This document shows positions 1 to 11,673 of a stretch of DNA of 64,000 bases, piece by piece. How positions within the stretch are numbered: position 1 is the first letter of the stretch; each line of letters starts with the position of its first letter. The notes below the pieces were generated by a model, which saw only the letters and a program-made list of their open reading frames with translations, had not been told where the DNA came from and ran no database searches. Source of the DNA: Maylandia zebra (Eukaryota; Chordata; Actinopteri; Cichliformes; Cichlidae); contig NC_135168.1 in assembly GCF_041146795.1 (NCBI RefSeq), positions 11,356,131 to 11,420,130 on the forward strand, in the 5' to 3' direction. The position numbers and the translations under genes were made by a program.

Positions 1-423
1 CTCTCCTCTCACTCTGTCATTTATCCACAGTCTGCCTCCCTCTGCTCCGTCAGCTGACGTCCTCTCTACACCACCTGCTGTGTTTTATCCTGCAAAAACA
101 CATTTAAGAAGCGTTGCACCGAGTAACGGGAGGAACTGCTATAAAATCCATTTAAAGGAGGTGGTGCTGAGTGCTGTGACTGGGGTCCCACCACTGACAT
201 CACGGGTGGAGGACATGTTGGAAAACTGCTACAAAGTGCTGTGCAGCCAGCAGAGCTTACAGTCTGTCCTGTGTGTCATACAGGCTCTCACACTTAGTGT
301 TTCTGTGACACATTGAAGAGAAGTTTGTGTTGTTCACAGTTGTGCTTGTACTGAGTGACAGCTGACATGACCTAACAGGAATAATGTGTCTGTGCTGAAT
401 GAGAAGTAACACACAATGAAGTC

Positions 424-660
424 TTGATGCATCTCAATCATCCAGGAAAGTGAGTCTGTTGCTTCTGTTCATCTGGACGCAGCGTTTTGTGGGAGAAACG
501 TGTCGTCATCATCAGGTGACGTCTTCAGTCTCAGCTGCAGGTTTCAGTCTTACAAACAGGACATTTGCATAAAGACTGAAAGCAGCTGCAGGAACGATGG
601 GCTGGGAGCTCCGTTCCTTCATCTTAATTATGCAGATTCTCAGGACCATTGATCAACAAC
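424..660 (-). repeat. Penelope-like 3' UTR-type repeat fragment
   Basis: Read on the minus strand, this stretch resembles 28800-29040 on the plus strand: both share a block with GCTGAGACTGAAGA, CACCTGAT, ACGTTTC and CCAGATGAACAGA in the same order. The same layout, with different stem bases, occurs at the 3' ends of the GIY-YIG Penelope-like elements at 25.1 kb and 57.5 kb. I infer a decayed 3' piece of a PLE family. No coding sequence is attached. Confidence 0.45.
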
Positions 661-1044
661 CACTGATCCATGTCCATGAGTCCCATTCACAGAGATGTGG
701 GAATGGCTGCAGTCACAGCATGTAAGATGGAAATAAATGAGAAGTATTTAGCTGAAGTGGATTTGATTTATGTTACTTCTTTTTTAACTTGTAGTTCTAC
801 ATTGGAAGATTATTGTGATATTGGAATCTAAAAATACATTTATATTCTATTATTTTCTCAAAATAAGCGTCACACTCGTGGAAGCCGGTGTAGCCGCCGA
901 AACGCCTGCATTTATGGAGACTTTCAGCCCCAGGTAGGCCAGTTATGGATCTTCGGATCCACATTATGTCAGCAGCTGTTCTCCACCGTGAACTGTGTTC
1001 AAACAAACACGCTCACGCCTCACAGACGACAGCTTACAGTCTGT

Positions 1045-3062
1045 AGAGATAAAGTGACTTCGTACAGCCCCGTCTTCAGTCTTGTGGAGATGATCTCGAC
1101 GCTTTGGTGGATGTTACTAGCTCCTGTGCAGTATTTTGTAAAGACATGATTATACCCTGTAAGCGCGTTAAAATTTACGCTAACAATAAGCCATGGGTCA
1201 CTAAAAGTGTCAAATCCTGTTTAAGGAAAAAGAGACAGGCCTTTAAAGAGGGGCTGTTACCGATTTTCAGACAGCCACCAAGGAAATGAAAATCGAGATC
1301 TTGAAAGCAAAACAGACAAAAACCTTCTTGAAAGCAAATTTGCTGCAAAAACTTTTGGGTCTGCCTGGACTTGTATGAAAACCATAGCAGGGTTTCAAAA
1401 TCCCCAGAGCAGCAGTCAGGTCATTTTAGATGTTTTAATTCAGACAGAGATTTTCAAACGCTTTAAACATGTTTTATGCTCGTTTTAGTTCTTCTGATTT
1501 CAGCGAGGATATTTGGGAACTGAAACAGAAACTGAGAGATACTCAGCACTTTATCATTGAACTCAGCGATGTTAAAAAGGCCTTTCATACAGTCAATGTG
1601 AACAAGAGCCAGGTCCTGATAATATTAGTGGCCGCCTAATTAAATCTTGTGCTGATGAACTCAGGCCTATATTTCAGGTTATTTTTAACAAATCCTTGCA
1701 AACACAACATGTGCCCTCTCTTTGCAAAGAAGCAGTCGTGGTTCCTGTCCCTAAATCTAAACGACTTCAGGCCTGTTGCCTCACTTCAGTTGTAATGAAA
1801 GTCTTTGAAAAAATCCTCAGAAATGTGATTATGAAGAGACTGAAGGTCAGCTGGATCCAATGCAGTTTGCATACAGGCCCAACAGAGGAGTGGAGGACGC
1901 ACTTTTGACTTTAATAAATCTGATTCTTAAACATGTAGAGAGTAAAGGGACTTTTGCAAGACTTCTTTTCATTGATTTTTCTTCGGCTTTTAATACAACA
2001 CAGCCCCATATTTTAATTAAAAGACTTTTAGAACAGTTTGAAATCAGGAAAAACCTGCTGGGCTGGATTTTAGATTTTCTAACTGACAGGTCACAAAGAG
2101 TGAGAATAAATGGGGTTCTGTCTGACCCAGTGTTCTCCTCCACAGGTTCTCCTCAAGGCTGCGTCCTATCGCCCTTATTATTCACTCTCTATACAAACAT
2201 GTGTCAGGGCAGACATGAAAACAGGGTCATTATTAAATATGCAGATGACTCTGTTATTGTCAGCTTACTGAAAGAGGGTGAAACTAACCACGGTCCAGTC
2301 ATTGATGACTTTGTTCAGTGGTGGGAGGAGTCTTATCTCCAGCTGAACATATCTAAGACAAAAGACATGGTTGTTGATTTTAGGAAACAACAAAATGGGC
2401 ACGGAGTCACTTTAATTAAAGGTCAGAAAATAGAGCAAGTACAATCATATAAATATCTTGGGACCATAATCAATGAAAAACTGAACTTTGATCAAAATTG
2501 CAAATCAGTTTGTAAAAAGGGTCACCAGCACCTTTATTGCCTTAGGAAACTTGTTCATTTCCACATTGACCAAAACATTTTAACTTTGTTTTATCGTTCT
2601 TTTATTGAGTCTGTTTTATCCTTTTGTTTGGTGGCATGGTTCGGTCAGACCTCTGTCACAGAGAAAAACTCTCTGAATCAGATAGTGAGATGGTCCAGTC
2701 GTCTGATAGGTGAGCCACAGTCTTGTTTAGCCTCCCTGTACTCTGAGCAGGTACAGAGGATGGCTTTATCAATCCTTAAAAATGGTTCCCATCCTCTAAG
2801 GGGTGAATTTCAGCTTCTTCCCTCAGGACGGAGGTTTCTATTTCCGAGATGCAGGACAAAGCGTTATAAAAACAGCTTTGTCCCCGTTGCTGTCACTGAA
2901 TTAAATAAGAACTGTTTTTGATTCGAAATATTAAAGTATGTGTCACAGTGAGCTTTATATATTTACTAGGTATGTGTGTTTTTAAAGGGATGTCAAATGC
3001 TGCCATTTGTCTGTAAAGCAAATTTACCTTGCCTTTGGGTATAAATAAAGTTACCTTACCTG
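1045..3062 (+). mobile_element. Degenerate non-LTR retrotransposon (L2/CR1/Rex1-like LINE)
   Basis: This is a decayed LINE. The endonuclease-RT linker region (NNKPWVTKSVK, near 1183-1215) and the early RT palm appear in pieces interrupted by stops and frameshifts between 1100 and 1860. The RT frame then becomes open to 2921. A short 3' tail ends in ATAAATAAAGTTACCTTACC at about 3043-3062. The upstream half is too broken to encode an active protein. Clade assignment rests on motif style and could be wrong between L2 and Rex1/CR1. Confidence 0.85.
1860..2921 (+). pseudogene. LINE reverse transcriptase, C-terminal two thirds
   Basis: The open frame covers about 353 residues of a non-LTR reverse transcriptase. 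Visible motifs in order are FIDFSSAFNT (palm, first catalytic Asp), GSPQGCVLSPLLF (fingers/palm) and YADDSVIV (catalytic YADD), followed by the LNISKTKDMVVDF thumb-proximal block and a C-terminal domain with SFIESVLSF. The protein would copy its own RNA at a nicked chromosomal site. The start is arbitrary: homology continues upstream in another frame (1696-1860), so this is a truncated remnant rather than a gene. The stop TGA at 2919-2921 precedes the element's short 3' UTR. Confidence 0.88.
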
Positions 3063-3239
3063 CAGACGCTGTGCGCAGAGGTTCAGGAGCAGAAGTCCCG
3101 TTGTAAACATATCACGGCAGACCCGACGATGTTTGCATGAACGCGCTTTTTTTAAAAGTCAGGTCAAGGCTCCAAAAGCCCAAAGGCGATATAACAGTTT
3201 GTGTTTGCTACATGGATCATTGTAGTTCAGCTTTCCTTT

Positions 3240-3498
3240 GTTATATTTCTTTAAGAGCTCAAAATGTGTTCATTACATAAATCAAATGTAATTTTCTCTG
3301 TAGCACTTCATGGATTTCATAAGCAACACACTGTAGTTGTTCACACAAAGCATAAAGGTAAAAACAATATACACAGTGTTATCTTCATTTTAGATGTCAC
3401 AAAGTATTTGCGGCTCCCAGTGTTTTCCCGAACCCTGACCCTTTGCGTGGAAACCGGGTCCAAAAGGCTCTTTGGGTGTTAAAGGTTGCTGACCCCTG
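3240..3498 (+). repeat. hAT transposon terminal fragment
   Basis: The stretch ends in GGTTGCTGACCCCTG, the inverse of the CAGGGGTCAGCAACC start typical of Charlie/Buster-like hAT elements. The preceding GGCTCTTTGGGTGTTAAA is the usual subterminal sequence. No matching opposite end was found, so this is a one-ended fragment with an uncertain left limit. Confidence 0.6.
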
Positions 3499-3625
3499 CA
3501 CTAGGCCCAACTGACACATATATTTGATTCCAAATACAAAAAATAATGTGTAACCTGCTGGAAGAATGTAGGAGGTTGAGACAGGATCTCAACACTTGGT
3601 GTCTGCAACAAAAGACAACAATATG

Positions 3626-3790
3626 TGGGCCGATCGTGGCTCAAGAGTTGGCAGCTCGTCTTGTAATCGGAAGGTTGCCGGTTCGAGCCCCGGCTCGGAC
3701 AGTCTCGGTCGTTGTGTCCTTGGGCAAAAAAGCACTTTGGGGTCCTTAGGGACGAGTAAAGCGCTCTACAAATACAGGCCATGTAATGGC
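3626..3790 (+). repeat. tRNA-derived SINE (African cichlid AFC type), internally deleted
   Basis: The tRNA-like head carries an A box (TGGCTCAAGAGT, 3637-3648) and a B box (GGTTCGAGCCCC, 3680-3691), the internal RNA polymerase III promoter. The SINE body (GTCTCGGTCGTTGTGTCC) is followed after GGGCAA by a jump directly to the 3' part (GCACTTTGGGGTCCTTAGGGAC...AATACAGGCCAT). The middle of the element is missing. Recognition as AFC SINE is from memory of the family, whose known range is African cichlids. Confidence 0.85.
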
Positions 3791-4034
3791 AGAAACATTC
3801 TCTAGTGTAAATCCTGACTAGTTCATTAACTACAGATCAGTTTCAGTGAACATTATTCACAGAGGGATCTGAGTTCCTTATACCAGACTCTACAGAAACT
3901 GTAACACTGTACAGCTCTGCGACTCAACAATATGACAACAATGTAACACACACTAGAATCATCAAATAAAGCCCCACTAACCACTAGAACTAGAACTAAC
4001 TAACTAGCACTGGACACTTGCATATTAGAGATTT

Positions 4035-4700
4035 CTACCACCATAGGAGGCGAGATATCATCCTTGAACCAGAGCATCCAGCCCTCAATTTCGGACATAA
4101 AAAGCGACGTGGCCAGGCATGATAACACTTTGACTGAACTGCAGGACTGTGCCTCGAACCACTCTGACACCATCGCCACTCTCCAGGCCACTGTGGAGCG
4201 TTTGTCTGCGGAGGTAAAGAAGTTAGATGAGAGATGTGGAGCTCTTGAGGCACTCCAGGAGGAATAATTTAAGAACTGCAGGAATACCAGAAGGCACAGA
4301 GGGACCCAAGATGACTGAGTTGGTTCACACCTGTTGGCGGAGGCGCTATCTCTCGAGGAGAAGCCACTCATCGATCGAGCACATAGAGTGAATCGCCAGC
4401 GTCCCAAACAAAGTCATCTTCCTCATCATCTTGAGATTGCACTACTACCACATTGGTGAGGAAATTCTGCTGAAAGCTGCAGAGAACAAGAACCTGATGT
4501 ATAAGGGTTTTTAAAATAAACATCCTCCCAGATTTCCCTCCCTCTGTTGGAAACGCAGAGCCGCATTTGCAAATATGAGAGGAAGACTACGTGGGATGAC
4601 CGGCGTCAGGTACAGACTGCTATACCCTGCAAAGCTGTTAGTGACATGAACTTGACATAAGAAAACGAATTTATCCCTTTTTGATTCTGTGTATCTGGCG
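4035..4700 (+). pseudogene. L1-type LINE ORF1 fragment
   Basis: Translation of 4064-4267 gives a coiled-coil-like segment with regularly spaced Leu/Ile (DNTLTELQDC, TIATLQATVERLSAEVKKLDE). It continues in shifted frames into RRNNLRTAGIPEGTEG and a later LRLHYYHIGEEILLKAAEN block. This order (coiled coil, then the RNA-binding RRM-like R-N-N-L-R-x-x-G-I-P-E-G signature) is that of L1 ORF1p, the nucleic-acid chaperone that packages L1 RNA. Stops and frameshifts are frequent. The RT fragment at 9.7 kb is L1-like too, but I see nothing linking the two. Confidence 0.72.
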
Positions 4701-4867
4701 CTCATCCAGTGAGTTCACACTTGGCAGAAACAGACTGAATTTGTCTGGAGAACTTTGGCTTCAGCCAAGTTAGATAAACACACTGTGTCTCTGTCAAAAC
4801 AGCAGTGTAGTTGTGGCACCCCTGTGAGGGAATGACCACATGAATATTATTTTGTGTAAAACACTCA

Positions 4868-5924
4868 TGTAACGGGACATTTTTCATTGCTATATGTATT
4901 TATTTTCAGTTTCTTTAAGAGGATAGAAAATCCATGTAACAGGGATTCATTTTATGTTAGAAAGCAGTGAGGGCGGAACTTTGGTGCTTGCTCCGGGGTT
5001 TCGGGGAGCAGTAAGTGGAGCCCACCTTCCGCTGCTTCCTCAGACACGTTCTGGAGGAAAGCAGAGACGCATCGTGTCTTCCTTACTCTGCTCTTCACCT
5101 GCTTTTACAGGTCGGTACACGGTGCTCGCACCGAAAATGTTGTTTATTGTCACCATGGTTACCCACGTTAATGTGAATGGGAGAGTTAAGGCGGTCCGCC
5201 AAAGTTATTTATATGTAAACACGGGAGAAAACCAGAGGAGTGTCCCGCGCGACCGCACCGCGAGCCCGCTCGTTAGGTGGAGCGCTCGTGAAGCAGAGTC
5301 AGTGCGCTCCTATGCTCTGTGCAAACGTGTTGTAATGCTCCAATCAAATCAGTTCTGTGAGATGTGAATGTTAATAGTTCTGTTAAAGTGACTGAGTAGA
5401 TTAGCTAGTGTAACACAAGCACTCTGAGCAACTCTGTGTAGCTAACAGAGGCATTCATGGGTTGATTAAACAAGCTGTGTTTCATGATGCACTAAATAGT
5501 GATTTTGCCAGTAAATTACTGGAGGGAACAAATGTAATGTATTTACCAATGCTGTTATTGAATAGAACTGTTTAGCCAGTAAGACACTGCAGAAGACAAT
5601 GTGATGTGTTTATTGATATGATAAAAGGATGTAGCTGTTATGGAAAGAAGTGTGAACTTGAGAAAGTGAACCAGTTAAAAAGAGTATATTTCACTGATGT
5701 TGTGAAATAAGTAAATGTAATTGATGTGAATGAGGAACCAGCTGAACAGTATATTGAAAGCTCATGTTTAGTGTTTTATAGCATTTATTTGTGTGAAATA
5801 AATCAGACTCAGACACGTTCTGGAGGAAAGCAGAGACGCATCGTGTCTTCCTTACTCTGCTCTTCACCTGCTTTTACAGGTAACATATTTGTCATCGAGG
5901 TCTTCATCCTTGGGACCCGTAACA
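4868..5924. repeat. Possible solo LTR or MITE with an internal 72-bp direct repeat
   Basis: A 72-bp block (5040-5111) containing AGACACGTTCTGGAGGAAAG and ending in CTTTTACAGG recurs exactly at 5809-5880. The second copy is preceded by AATAAA (5797-5802). Outer sequences ATGTAACGGGAC (4867-4878) and the complement of GACCCGTAACAT (5914-5925) form a weak inverted repeat. I cannot find a target-site duplication or coding sequence, so the class is undecided. The direct repeat itself is certain. Confidence 0.4.
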
Positions 5925-6189
5925 TAGTAACTTCTTCATTGTTATACTTCTATAGTTTTCCCATTTTGTGAGCTGTGGATGTGGAAAGTGTCACAGTGAC
6001 ACATCCACATGAAAACGGCGTTACCTTCGTTCATTTGCACGTCAAATGAACGAGCTGTTTGGACTTTAACGTCACAGCTGATGCTTCGATACTCGAACTC
6101 AAGAGTTCAGCTTCCACTCAGAGGTACAAGTACACACAGCAAAGATAAACGTGTACACAAGGTTGAACCTACAAGTGCACAGCTCCAAC

Positions 6190-6480
6190 CAGAGATGGGA
6201 AGTAATCCGATTACTTTTTTCAAGAAACGAGTAAAGTGAGGGATTACTATTGCAAAAAAGGTAATTAGATTACTGTTACTTTGCCGTAAGCACGCTGCGT
6301 TACTGCGTTACTAAAACCGCAGCTGTGTGCAGATGAACAATGGATAATCTATCGAGTGTGGAGAGAGTGTGAGCGTGCAGCGTTTAAAGCGTGGAAGCAC
6401 TGACCTTACTTTGAGTTTGACTCTGTAAAAAGTGACAAAAACATTAGCATCCGCTGTTCACTGCGTGGGAAGACAACATG
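6190..6480 (+). repeat. hAT transposon 5'-end fragment
   Basis: The sequence CAGAGATGGGAAGTAATCCGAT and the alternating GTTACT/AGTAAT motifs are typical of a family of fish hAT termini. The sequence downstream loosely resembles the 5' coding region of these elements but contains stops. No second terminus was identified. Confidence 0.5.
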
Positions 6481-7027
6481 CTCACTCACTATGTGTTAAT
6501 GGGCATGCTTATTTATAACTTTGATAAAATGTCATAAAAATAATTCCATGCCAGCTCACCATTGGTGATCAGGTAGTTTCTGTTCCAGTTCCAGTCCCAT
6601 AAATCATGAAGCTTGCTGCCAGAAAAGCTTCAAATCTCCTTTGAAAGCTGTTTGTGGTCTTGATTGTGGGAGCTTCAGTTGTCTGACTCCAGCTGCCACA
6701 CAGTGCTCACTGATATCATTTGCAAAAACCCCAGTGTGACAATATTTATCAGGAAGTGACGACTTTTCTTTGAACATTTGCTAAGGCTAAGCTGTGCTTT
6801 CTACCACAGTTGGGAATTTCCTGGTTTACAACAAATTATTGTGTCAACACCGCATAAGATTTCAAACTACAGGAAAATCACTGGAGTTATAAGAGGCAGA
6901 CAACGACACACACACCACATGCATGCTGTTGCTATTTATTGTGGATTAACCTGTCAAGGGCAAGAACAAAATAATTCTGCCTCAAATACAGGAAATCATA
7001 GCTTTCCTGTATTTCCTCCATTGTTGG

Positions 7028-7215
7028 CATGCTGGTTAGTGCTGTTGCTCCACAGTAAGAAGGTCCTGGGCTAAATTATCCATGAATGTAAACGGCTGTG
7101 TGTTTCTATCTGATAGACTGGTGAGCTGTCCAGGGTGTACCCTGCCTGGTAACCTATCACTTCAGGGTTATTTCCCAGCCCTGCTGCAACCAGGATAGAG
7201 ATAGGAGGATGGTAG
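7028..7215 (+). repeat. Old SINE-like dispersed repeat
   Basis: The order CTGGTTAGTGCTGTTGCTCCACAG...AAGAAGGTCCTGGG...GACTGGTGAGCTGTCCAGGGTGTACCCTGCCT...GGATAGAGATAGGAGG matches the layout of a very common tRNA-headed fish repeat. Several blocks are missing and the copy is strongly diverged. Confidence 0.5.
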
Positions 7216-7888
7216 TTGTTGTAGACCCATTCAATTTCAATTGAAGGATTAAAATGTTCCAGGAGCTCAACTTACTCCATCTGAACATGTTTCAATCGTG
7301 TTTTATGAACACAACATGCAGCTTTACTGAATATGAAAAGGTTGTGTTGATTTAACTCAGTTGTTTAAGTTTCTGCCAAAGCAAAACCTTTGTGTGCAAC
7401 CAGTGTCCACTATTGAATCAAGTAAATCCAACATGTTTTTGTCAGTGCAAAAGGAGTTACGGTGCCTGTATTCCTGCACAATATTGTCCCGGGAGGGAGG
7501 AAAACTTTCTGGTGAAGTTTTGGTTGATTTTTGGGTTTTGCTTGACACTAGGTTGATTTTATCAGTGAGGTTTGGATTGTTTTCTTTCTCTAAGAGAGAG
7601 AAAGATGGTTTTATGCTTGGACATGTTTGCAATGGGCCCCAGTATTTGTTACTTTATTAGTATTTTATTGGTTGCGTTTGTTTGTGCTTTTGTTACAGTG
7701 CACTGAGATAAGAACATCTGAGAGGTGTGATCCACCGCTGGTGATATTTTGGTATTTTGTGAGTTCCCGATTTAACAAATCAGCTCTTTAATCCAGACCT
7801 GAGAGGTTGAACTTTAAAGCGCTATAAAATATTCTTACTGGAAACAGTGGCAAAGTGTTTTTCTCCATGATTATAATGGGCTTGGGAG

Positions 7889-8950
7889 TAGAGCTGGGCG
7901 ATATATCGAGTTTTTAAAACATATCGATATATTTTTATACGAGATATAAGATGTGACAATATCCTTTATATCGATATAGTCTATGTTACGTTATAATTAT
8001 AGTTGTGGAGCCGCAAGTTTGCCTCTCTTTCGTCCACTTTTGTCTCTACGCAACGTTACTCCGCCTCGCCTTCACTGAAGACAACTCCCCCTCCTACCCC
8101 ATCGCTTCACGTGCAGGCAGCGACAAGACGGACACGGCAAATCTCCGTTAACGAGTTACTGCGCATCGCCCCATGCGTGGGGCTGGACGGCGTCAACGTG
8201 CTAACGAGCTAAACATGCTAACGAGCTAACCGCGCTAACGAGCTAACCGCGCTAACCCTAAAATCCTTTCATTCTCTCAAAAGTTGATAGCGCGCCTTAT
8301 GTATGAATTCTGGTTGTGCTTGGTGGCCGCGAACCGATTTTATATGGTACACGGCGTTCAGCAATCTGTCAAAAATGTTTGAGTACGACTTTGGTAAGCT
8401 ACGGAGCTGCACCGCTTGATAGATTGTCGGCGCATTACGGCTACCGAGGAGCTTCGCGGAGTGATACGTACTGTGCTTCAACGTAATATTACCGTATTGT
8501 GTGTGTATAAGGACCATAAATGGCACCTGTAAGAGACGTGGTTATGAAGCGGATTTCAAACTCCAGGCTATCAGTCACACAGTAAAACTTGGGAACAGAG
8601 CAGCTGTAAAATCTGTCTGTCTTTGTTATTACGCTCAGCGTCTTTTAGTTTACATTTTGACTGCACAATTGTGAGCTCTTTGTTTAGCACAAAAACAACC
8701 TTGTTTTCTTTTATTTATGGAGCATTATTATTTAATGAATGCTCATAATTTAATTTTGAGTAATTTTTCATGTACATCTGTGCTGTATGTTAATAAAAGT
8801 GCCTGTGTGACATCTGGGACACAGCTTTGACTAAGAACTCTTTTTGTTCTTACTTTATGGCTTAAAAAAAATATCGAGATATATATCTTATATCGCCATC
8901 CAGCTAAAAAATATCGAGATATGAATTTTGGGTCATATCGCCCAGCCCTA
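7889..8950. mobile_element. Non-autonomous hAT element with 8-bp target duplication
   Basis: Terminal inverted repeats TAGAGCTGGGCGATAT (7889 onward) and the inverse of ATATCGCCCAGCCCTA (ending 8950) bound 1062 bp. The flanks are identical 8-bp direct repeats, CTTGGGAG at 7881-7888 and 8951-8958, the duplication length expected for hAT transposase. Subterminal ATATCGATAT-type palindromes are dense at both ends. The interior has no transposase frame, so movement would need a transposase supplied from elsewhere. Confidence 0.88.
8198..8256. repeat. Short tandem repeat GCTAACGAGCTAA(CCGC)
   Basis: Three to four imperfect copies of a GCTAACGAGCTAAC unit of about 17 bp lie inside the hAT element at 7889-8950. 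No function is evident. Confidence 0.7.
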
Positions 8951-9732
8951 CTTGGGAGAAATTCACTTATATGTGACATTGATCACATGAGAAGTCCTGA
9001 GCCTAAAAGGATTGCAGCGAGTCAATCCAGTCCAAAAACAAGGAGCTGTTTTCCTTTAAAATGATGACGTCATCTTGCTGGTGATGGAGGCTCGAATAGG
9101 CTGCACGTGAGACTCCATTATCAGCAATATCTGGTATGAATGTGTGTGGATGTATGCATGTGACTGGACTGTGATGGACTGACGACTAAAAGTTTAACTG
9201 ACTTGATACTGAGACAAAAACGGTGCCGACTTTAGGATTAGTGAATGTCCACAACAATTCACCCAGCCTGTAGAAGAAGGGTGGAGGTTTTGTCTTGCTT
9301 TGTTGTTGCAGGAGCAGAAGGATGACAGAGACTAAAGGGGGAGGCTGTAGCTTCACATGAGTGTGAGCTGCAGACTGAACCCTTTGGTTGCTAATGTTGA
9401 GTCACTGATGTTTGCATTAAGAAAATTGTGTTTTATTAGCTGTGTTTTAATTAAGGTATCACATTATATTGTTGGGAATGTTAAATGCTAAAGTGAAGAA
9501 AAGCTTTGATTTCACTCATGACTGAACATGTTATTATTAACCATAGCAGGCCACTGTAAAGAGTCAATTAACTGTTATAGAGGAAAAAAGGCCAAAAACT
9601 CTGTTAATACCTATGAATAACAGGCAATGATAGACTTGTCACATTCAAAATAGAGATATGTAATAACAAACACGGGTCCGTGTCATTTAGGTTCTCCATT
9701 GAAATAGTCAATCATTTAGAAAAGTAGAATAT

Positions 9733-10720
9733 ATGTATATATATGTCTCAACGCTGTTTCTCAATAATATTAAAAACCTAAAAACTATTGTTGTGGAAGA
9801 TAGAAGTCACTGTGACAGCCCTCTGACTGTGGAGGACGTTTGTAATCCTATTTCTGCACTTAAGGCCAACAAATCTCCCGGCACAGATGGTTTAACTGCA
9901 GAGTTTTATGAATCATTTTCTAATCTCCTGGCTCCGTTCTTACTGCAGCTTTTCATAGGAAGTGTAGAGAATAACATCCTCCCTCCTACTCTTACTCAGG
10001 GTCTCATAACACTTATTCCAAAGCCAAACAAAGACTTACTTCTTATTGATAATTGGAGACCCATCTGTCTGCTCAATGATGACTATGAGATTATGGCTTT
10101 AGTACTTGCTAACAGAATGAAAGAGTTCTTGGACACAATTATCGATGAGACACAATCAGGCTTTATGAGAAACAGACACCTTTCTAAGAACATGAGACTG
10201 GTTTTAGATCTACTTGATTACTCTGATTTGGTATCTGACTATAGCTTCATTCTCTTCCTGGATTTTTAAAAGGCTTTTGATACAATTGAACATCAATTTA
10301 TTTTCCACTCTTTGGAAAAATTTGGCATTTTTCTGTAAAGCTATCAAAACCTTGTACACGAATGGCAATAGCTCAATTAAAACGATTAAGACTCCACCCC
10401 GAGATTTGACCTGTTATACAAGGAATCAGCACAGCTGATAAGGAGCTCATCATCAGCCAGCTAGCTGATGACACCACACTCTTCTTGAAGAATGCAAATC
10501 AAATCCGTCCAGCCCTTAGTGTTATTAGTGATTTCTCTGAGGCATCTGCTTTATGTCGAAATCTAAAAAAATGTGAATTACTAGCAATTAAAGGCTGCAC
10601 TGCAAATGCTCTCTGTAACATTTCTGTTAAACAAGAAGTCACATATCCAGGACTGTTAATATCCAAAGACCAAAAGTCAAGATGCTCATCAAACTTGTCA
10701 AACAGTGTTGGGGAATTCTC
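9733..10720 (+). pseudogene. L1-like LINE reverse transcriptase fragments
   Basis: An open stretch to 10269 carries KANKSPGTDGLTAEFY, then LIPKPNKD...NWRPICLLNDDYEIMALVLANRM, IDETQSGFMRNRHLS and the LFLDF palm start, all typical of L1-clade RT. A stop follows immediately and the next KAFDTIEH block is in another frame. Further down, near 10430-10490, SQLADDTTLFLKN represents the catalytic (Y/L)ADD region, with deletions between. The element is 5'-truncated, internally deleted and shifted at least twice. The tail beyond about 10720 no longer reads as RT. Confidence 0.8.
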
Positions 10721-11049
10721 AATGGTGCTTGGTGCCATACCCTCAGGGACTTTAATGTTATATAAAAACACTGACAGCTCAATATCTGCCTCAGTCACTC
10801 TCCCTGATCCAGCTGAGTCAGCAGTGGGAAAAATCTGCTTTTCACAGGAACTTGGTAACAGCAATAAGAGAATACGTAGTTTATTACGGCGGGGAGTCTC
10901 TGGCTGGCTGGAGCGGCATCTAATAACCAACTCGCAAAACAAAATAAAAACAACAAACAGATATTATGATACAGACTTATAATCTGCACCCATGTTTTTT
11001 CTAAATTCTATAAAGTGAGCGCGAGAGCCCTCGGTGCGCCTGCGCGCTG

Positions 11050-11265
11050 CTGAAGTCAAAGTAAACTTTATTGTCATCTCCGCTACAGACAGTCCAGCAT
11101 ATAGAGAGACGAGACAACGAGGCTGCAGTTACAGCGGTGCAAGTAAACAAACAATAAATATAAGAAGAGTAAGAAAATAAATCTACACTTTAGGACTCAG
11201 GGTAAAGGATCAATAACAATTTAAATTTATAATTTACAGTTTGATGATTTAAAGTCTCACACAAC
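11050..11265 (-). repeat. Dispersed repeat, probable LINE 3' end (low confidence)
   Basis: The block AAAGTAAACTTTATTGTCATCTC followed by GACAGTCCAGCATATAGAGAGACGAGACAACGAG is a layout I recognise from widespread fish LINE 3' ends. It would read 3' to 5' here. It has no coding sequence and uncertain limits. Confidence 0.35.
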
Positions 11266-11673
11266 CCGTCAAAAGGGGCGGGGCCGGCTGCTTCCACGTA
11301 GAGCACATTTCATTTATAATGATGTAAATCCAAGCCCATCATGGATTCACGATCTGAATCCTGGGTTGTGTGAAATCCCAGAAATCAACCTTAGACAAAG
11401 TGAATCTGTGAACTAAGGTGTAGGTCTGTTAGGTTAATTGTGCTGATCCTCGGGTTGGGGGATTTGTGTTTGTACTGGAGCGCAAAATTCAAACCAATGG
11501 AAGATGGACAACAAAAGTTCAAAGCCATCAGGTGCTCAGTTTATGTATTTATTTTTGGCCTACATCAGTAAGAAATGCCAAATTATATACACAAAGTTAC
11601 AGGAATCACCACTCCTGTTATTCATGATGATTTCAGTAACATCACATAATAACATGTAACGTTATTATGTGAT

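Noticed and set aside
3631-3702. Possible functional tRNA gene
   Set aside because: A and B boxes are present but the cloverleaf is degenerate and it is continuous with SINE body sequence.
4954-5367. 137-codon frame
   Set aside because: It spans a non-coding direct repeat and GC-rich stretch and shows no protein family signature.
8003-8212. Frame inside the hAT element
   Set aside because: It falls on subterminal sequence and a tandem repeat; it bears no transposase motif.
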